8,232 nucleotides of DNA. It comes from Turicibacter sp. UBA7094 (GTDB lineage Bacteria; Bacillota_I; Bacilli_A; MOL361; Turicibacteraceae). The stretch lies in assembly GCA_002493395.1 (NCBI GenBank), contig DKYS01000099.1, forward strand, positions 1 to 8,232, in the 5' to 3' direction. A program made the position numbers and the translations under genes. This document shows positions 5,697 through 8,232 of this stretch, in pieces (positions within the stretch are counted from its first letter, which is position 1; every line of letters starts with the position of its first letter). A model generated the notes under the pieces. That model was not told the origin of the DNA and did no database searches. It saw nothing but the letters and a program-made list of their open reading frames with translations.

Positions 5697-6665
5697 TTAT
5701 TCAATAATTCTTAGTAAATAATTATAAATCACCAATTGTTCTTGATTAATAGGAGTCATCACCATTTCCTTTAAGGTATATGGAATTTGAACCACGTCTC
5801 GAATAAATTTCATTCGTTGTTTAGCAACCGCCTCATAGAACTCTTTCTTATTCTGGGTTCTTAAATAATTCTTAATTGGTAAACTTAACTCTTTTAATTG
5901 CGGATATTCCGAATAGTAAAAAGCTATTAAGTCAACCGTTGCTACATGGGCACGATCATAGGTCATATTTTTAGGATTGAGTAATTGTGTGTAGTAATAA
6001 CTTAACTCTGTTACCTTATTAACCTCTTCCCCTTCTCTTGCTAACCGCTTCGCTGACTGACTCATATATTTTTGACTATGTAAACTTCGAATAACATGGG
6101 TCGATTCACGGAAATGAGTATTGGTCACATCTTGGGCCATTAGCCAATTATAAACACTATAGAAATTAGCCAACTCTAAATACCCTAGTCTAGCTAAAGA
6201 TGTAGCAATGCGACTTCTCAAATGACATCTTGCTTTCGGATCTTCCTCATTTTGATACAAAAAACTATATACTCCTAATCTCAATTTCAAAGGTAAATAA
6301 TCCAGTGGTGTCATTGGATAAATTCTAAATTTACCCTTATAAATCCAAGCTATTCGTTGCATTAAAAATCTATTTAATTCGTCTAGTTGATGATCGTCCT
6401 TAATAAGGATTTTATAAAACTCGTCATTAAAAAACTTTTCTAAGGCCTCTAGCCGAGATTTAGATAAAGATAAATACCATTCTGGTAAACTATCCGATCC
6501 TTTTAATAGTTGATAAATGTATAAATACTTAATATTAAAAAGATACCCCCTACTGTTTATATCGGTCGTTAATTTTTTAAAACTGTTTAATCGAGTTGTA
6601 TTAGGTTCTTGCTGATAATGATTAAAAAACATCTCCGCTCGATGAATAGCCTTTTGAAATTTCAT
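5697..6665 (-). CDS. Hypothetical protein, 322 residues, helical and soluble
   Basis: I do not recognise a family. The start is firm: the ATG (6663-6665) has SD GGAGGGA (6677-6671) at good spacing. The protein has no signal peptide and no convincing transmembrane segment. It is rich in Tyr, Leu, Lys and Arg and appears almost entirely alpha-helical. A central stretch, LRSRIATSLARLGYLELANFYSVYNWLMAQ (about 149-178), looks like a helix-turn-helix repeat pair of TPR or HEAT kind, and further amphipathic helices follow to the C-terminus. The only Cys is residue 147; no catalytic, metal or nucleotide-binding motif is visible. It lies downstream of galU in the same direction, but a strong galU terminator intervenes, so it is probably transcribed alone. 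A cytoplasmic scaffold or regulator is possible; function is unknown. Confidence 0.85.
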   Translation of the reverse strand: MKFQKAIHRAEMFFNHYQQEPNTTRLNSFKKLTTDINSRGYLFNIKYLYIYQLLKGSDSLPEWYLSLSKSRLEALEKFFNDEFYKILIKDDHQLDELNRFLMQRIAWIYKGKFRIYPMTPLDYLPLKLRLGVYSFLYQNEEDPKARCHLRSRIATSLARLGYLELANFYSVYNWLMAQDVTNTHFRESTHVIRSLHSQKYMSQSAKRLAREGEEVNKVTELSYYYTQLLNPKNMTYDRAHVATVDLIAFYYSEYPQLKELSLPIKNYLRTQNKKEFYEAVAKQRMKFIRDVVQIPYTLKEMVMTPINQEQLVIYNYLLRIIE

Positions 6666-6749
6666 ATTAATCCCTCCATCAACTCACTATCTCCCTAATA
6701 CAATATATGCAATCTATCTCTTTTTTTGTTATTATCCATTAAGAAATTT

Positions 6750-6780
6750 AAAAAAACTTACGGAGTTTCTCCATAAGTTT
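6750..6780 (-). terminator. galU terminator
   Basis: Minus strand: a 12-bp stem (6780-6769 with 6765-6754) with one G-U pair, loop AAA, and a T-run (6756-6750). It begins one nucleotide after the galU stop. Confidence 0.9.
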
Positions 6781-6781
6781 A

Positions 6782-7732
6782 TCATAATTCTAAATCTGTC
6801 GACTCCTGTGGCAGGGCCGTAGAATCTTTGTCTTCCTGTAAACGAGGCAGCACCTCATTTAATAAATACTCTCTCACCTGATGACCCAGATCTTTACGAC
6901 TTAAGGCAAAATCAATTGTCGCCTTCACAAATCCAAATTTATCTCCCACGTCATATCGTCTTCCCTGGAAATCGTAAGCATAGACAGCTTGTCGATCCAT
7001 TAAACGGTCAATCGCGTCAGTTAATTGAATTTCACCACCTGTACCCGGTTCCTGATCCTCCAGCATTTCAAAAATTTCAGGGGTTAAAACATATCGTCCC
7101 ATCACGGCTAAATTGGAAGGAGCCTCGTCAACAGCTGGCTTTTCAACCATTCCTGCCAATTTTACCATTCGCTTATCCCCACCCAATCTTTGAGATTCAG
7201 ATGGACGAACAATCCCATACTTATATACTTCTTGATATGGTACTCTTTGAACCCCCATAATTGAGCAGCCAATTTTATTATACGCTTGAACCAATTGTTT
7301 AGTTGCCGGATTCTCCTCGTTAACTACTACATCATCTCCTAGTAAGACTACAAAAGGTTCATCTTTAATAAACGTTTTAGCACATAAAATGGCGTGTCCT
7401 AATCCCTTTGCCTCCTTTTGACGAACATAGTGGATTTGTACTAAATTAGAAATCGCCTTGACCATCTCTAACATTTCTAATTTACCTTTCTTTTCTAATG
7501 TATCCTCTAATTCATATGATTTATCAAAATGATCCTCAATCGGGCGTTTCATCGAACTCGTAACAATTAAAATTTCTTCAATTCCAGACGCGACGGCTTC
7601 CTCGACAATGTATTGAATTGTCGGTTTATCTACAAGAGGAAGCATCTCCTTAGGTTGAGCCTTTGTAGCTGGTAAAAATCGTGTTCCTAATCCGGCCGCT
7701 GGAATAACTGCCTTTCTTACTGGTTTCCGCAT
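6782..7732 (-). CDS. galU: UTP-glucose-1-phosphate uridylyltransferase
   Basis: GalU makes UDP-glucose from UTP and glucose-1-phosphate, feeding envelope glycans, glycolipids and galactose use. The 316-residue protein has the full set of nucleotidyltransferase motifs: GLGTRFLPATKAQPKEM (14-30, nucleotide-binding loop), PTIQYIVEEA (37-46), GLGHA (110-114), GDD (132-134, metal site), MVEKP (195-199), GTGGEIQLTDAI (230-241) and GRRYDVGDKFGF (257-268). The last 25 or so residues are an acidic, low-complexity tail unlikely to be catalytic. The ATG (7730-7732) follows GGAG with 8-nt spacing. The gene is monocistronic by its terminator, and divergent from the microprotein unit to its right. Its position says nothing further on which glycan it serves. 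Confidence 0.96.
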   Translation of the reverse strand: MRKPVRKAVIPAAGLGTRFLPATKAQPKEMLPLVDKPTIQYIVEEAVASGIEEILIVTSSMKRPIEDHFDKSYELEDTLEKKGKLEMLEMVKAISNLVQIHYVRQKEAKGLGHAILCAKTFIKDEPFVVLLGDDVVVNEENPATKQLVQAYNKIGCSIMGVQRVPYQEVYKYGIVRPSESQRLGGDKRMVKLAGMVEKPAVDEAPSNLAVMGRYVLTPEIFEMLEDQEPGTGGEIQLTDAIDRLMDRQAVYAYDFQGRRYDVGDKFGFVKATIDFALSRKDLGHQVREYLLNEVLPRLQEDKDSTALPQESTDLEL

Positions 7733-7777
7733 ATTTTCATCTCCGTTTCAAAATATCCCATCTAATCTCCTATATCC

Positions 7778-7813
7778 ATTATATTATAAATGATTCTAAA
7801 TGAATTATAACAA
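7778..7813 (-). promoter_or_regulatory. Probable galU promoter region
   Basis: Two overlapping TATAAT hexamers lie on the minus strand (7788-7783 and 7783-7778), about 45-50 nt before the ATG. The best -35 is TTGTTA (7813-7808), 19 nt from the first hexamer, so the -10 is convincing and the -35 is not. Confidence 0.4.
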
Positions 7814-7860
7814 GATCGAATGTAAAAAAATTAGATCATTTTTATTGATTACCTTCTTTC

Positions 7861-7887
7861 ACCAAATGAATTAAAAATCATACATTA
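7861..7887 (+). promoter_or_regulatory. SigK-like (late mother-cell) promoter, copy 1
   Basis: CATACATTA (7879-7887) fits the Bacillus SigK -10 pattern CATAnnnTA exactly and also the SigE -10 pattern CATACAnT. AC (7861-7862, in cACc) lies 16 nt upstream, as expected for a SigK -35. The same CACC and CATACATTA elements recur at identical spacing in the second unit while the bases between them differ. Sigma assignment is inference from Bacillus consensus. Confidence 0.6.
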
Positions 7888-7950
7888 AATTAGGTAGTAA
7901 ATCTACCGAGATTAAATGAGGTGAATATTTATGTGTGGAAATGGAAATTG
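7879..7950 (+). repeat. Tandem gene-unit repeat, copy 1 (leader plus start of CDS)
   Basis: Positions 7879-7927 are identical over 49 nt to 8160-8208. After a one-base indel the next 23 nt (7928-7950) also match, up to the window edge. The repeated part spans the -10 box, hairpin, SD and first codons; the period is about 281 nt. Confidence 0.95.
7893..7907 (+). promoter_or_regulatory. 5' leader hairpin of the microprotein mRNA, copy 1
   Basis: GGTAG (7893-7897) pairs with CTACC (7903-7907) around loop TAAAT. It lies 5 nt after the -10 box, so it would form at or within a base or two of the mRNA 5' end. It is conserved in the second unit (8174-8188). Having no U-tract, it is not a terminator; it may protect the transcript. 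Confidence 0.6.
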
Positions 7951-8017
7951 TTGTTTTATTTTAGTTTTATTTATCTTATTAGCTATCATCGCTTGTTGCT
8001 GTAATGGTGGATTTTAA
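7931..8017 (+). CDS. Tiny Cys-rich single-helix membrane protein, YjcZ-like
   Basis: A 28-residue protein: MCGNGNCC, then a hydrophobic helix (residues 9-21, FILVLFILLAIIA), then CCCNGGF. Six Cys sit in clusters at each membrane edge (2, 7, 8 and 22-24). The Gly/Asn-rich start and the FILVLFILL core resemble the YjcZ family of tiny transmembrane proteins from Bacillus, associated with sporulation; those I recall are not Cys-rich. The start is secure: ATG 7931 with a perfect SD, GAGGTGA (7918-7924), 6 nt upstream. A strong terminator 25 nt after the stop makes it a one-gene transcript. A second copy begins 282 nt downstream. The SigK-like promoter suggests a mother-cell or spore-coat location; that is inference. 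Confidence 0.82.
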   Translation: MCGNGNCCFILVLFILLAIIACCCNGGF

Positions 8018-8042
8018 TCCGCTACATCTAACTTATTAAGTT

Positions 8043-8072
8043 AAAAGGACGCCCCCTCTGGGGCGTCCTTTT
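8043..8072 (+). terminator. Strong terminator after the first microprotein gene
   Basis: A perfect 13-bp stem (8043-8055 with 8060-8072), GC-rich at the top (GGACGCCCC), with loop CTCT, an A-run before it and a T-run after it. It isolates the first unit from the second. Confidence 0.93.
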
Positions 8073-8140
8073 ATTATTCTATAAAAAAACAAAAAGAGTC
8101 TACAGATAAAAATTTTATTTTCTTCCTGCATTTCCCCTCT

Positions 8141-8168
8141 CACCAAATAAAAGAAAATTCATACATTA
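8141..8168 (+). promoter_or_regulatory. SigK-like promoter, copy 2
   Basis: cACc (AC at 8142-8143), 16 nt, then CATACATTA (8160-8168): the same elements and spacing as copy 1. The flanking sequence upstream of CACC is unrelated between copies. Confidence 0.58.
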
Positions 8169-8232
8169 AATTAGGTAGTAAATCTACCGAGATTAAATGA
8201 GGTGAATAATTTATGTGTGGAAATGGAAATTG
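8160..8232 (+). repeat. Tandem gene-unit repeat, copy 2 (cut by window edge)
   Basis: Matches 7879-7950 except for one inserted base at about 8209, between SD and start codon. It includes the hairpin GGTAG-TAAAT-CTACC (8174-8188) and SD GAGGTGA (8199-8205). Confidence 0.95.
8213..8232 (+). CDS. Second Cys-rich microprotein, first codons only
   Basis: ATG 8213 follows SD GAGGTGA with 7-nt spacing, and the visible codons read MCGNGN, then TG, identical at nucleotide level to the first copy. It is a paralogue of the 28-residue protein, cut by the right edge, so its length, helix and C-terminal Cys cluster cannot be seen. It has its own promoter and lies beyond the terminator of copy 1, so it should be transcribed separately. 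Confidence 0.8.

Noticed and set aside
6916..7260. 114-codon plus-strand open frame
   Set aside because: Antisense to galU, which carries all its conserved motifs.
7793..7830. TTTACA with TATAAT upstream of galU as a promoter
   Set aside because: The two hexamers are only 11 nt apart, too close for sigma-70-type recognition.
7879..8232. Direct repeats as a CRISPR array or transposon ends
   Set aside because: Only two copies about 281 nt apart, each containing a promoter, SD and start codon; this is a gene duplication.

Overview
This AT-rich window looks like the chromosome of a low-GC Gram-positive (Bacillota). The reasons are strong Shine-Dalgarno (SD) sites (AGGAGG, GAGGTGA), SigA-type promoters, many hairpin-plus-U-tract terminators, a yybP-ykoY riboswitch and rubrerythrin. 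A candidate sporulation promoter before a YjcZ-like microprotein suggests a spore former. A Turicibacter-like bacterium is only a guess; nothing here fixes the genus. I see no phage, insertion sequence or CRISPR array.

Layout. Positions 1-1218 (minus strand) hold a metal-export unit: promoter, Mn2+ riboswitch with terminator, mntP, then a Ca2+/Na+-antiporter-family gene cut by the left edge. Positions 1317-2712 (plus) hold one membrane-anchored coiled-coil protein with a phosphodiester glycosidase (NAGPA) domain; a two-way terminator separates it from the folate genes. Positions 2732-4513 (minus) are a compact folP-folB-folK operon with its own promoter. Positions 4508-5152 (minus) are rubrerythrin, whose terminator contains its own stop codon and the folP -35 box. 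Positions 5167-5696 hold no intact gene that I can support: a paired 9-bp repeat, a possible decayed zinc-knuckle ORF and a terminator. Positions 5697-6665 (minus) encode a 322-residue helical protein that I do not recognise. Positions 6750-7732 (minus) are galU with its terminator. Positions 7861-8232 (plus) begin a tandem array of tiny Cys-rich membrane proteins. The two visible units share an almost identical leader with a SigK-like promoter and a hairpin at the predicted mRNA 5' end; the second unit runs off the right edge.

How the genes work together. The Mn riboswitch should switch on mntP, and probably the antiporter behind it, when Mn2+ is high. FolP, FolB and FolK supply consecutive dihydropterin steps. 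Rubrerythrin points to peroxide defence in an oxygen-sensitive lifestyle. GalU supplies UDP-glucose for envelope glycans. The microprotein array appears to be a separate, sporulation-timed unit. It and the riboswitch/antiporter pairing are the parts most worth a second look.

Three start codons were moved inward from the longest open frame (folK, folP, rubrerythrin), because the SD sequence lies inside the longer version.
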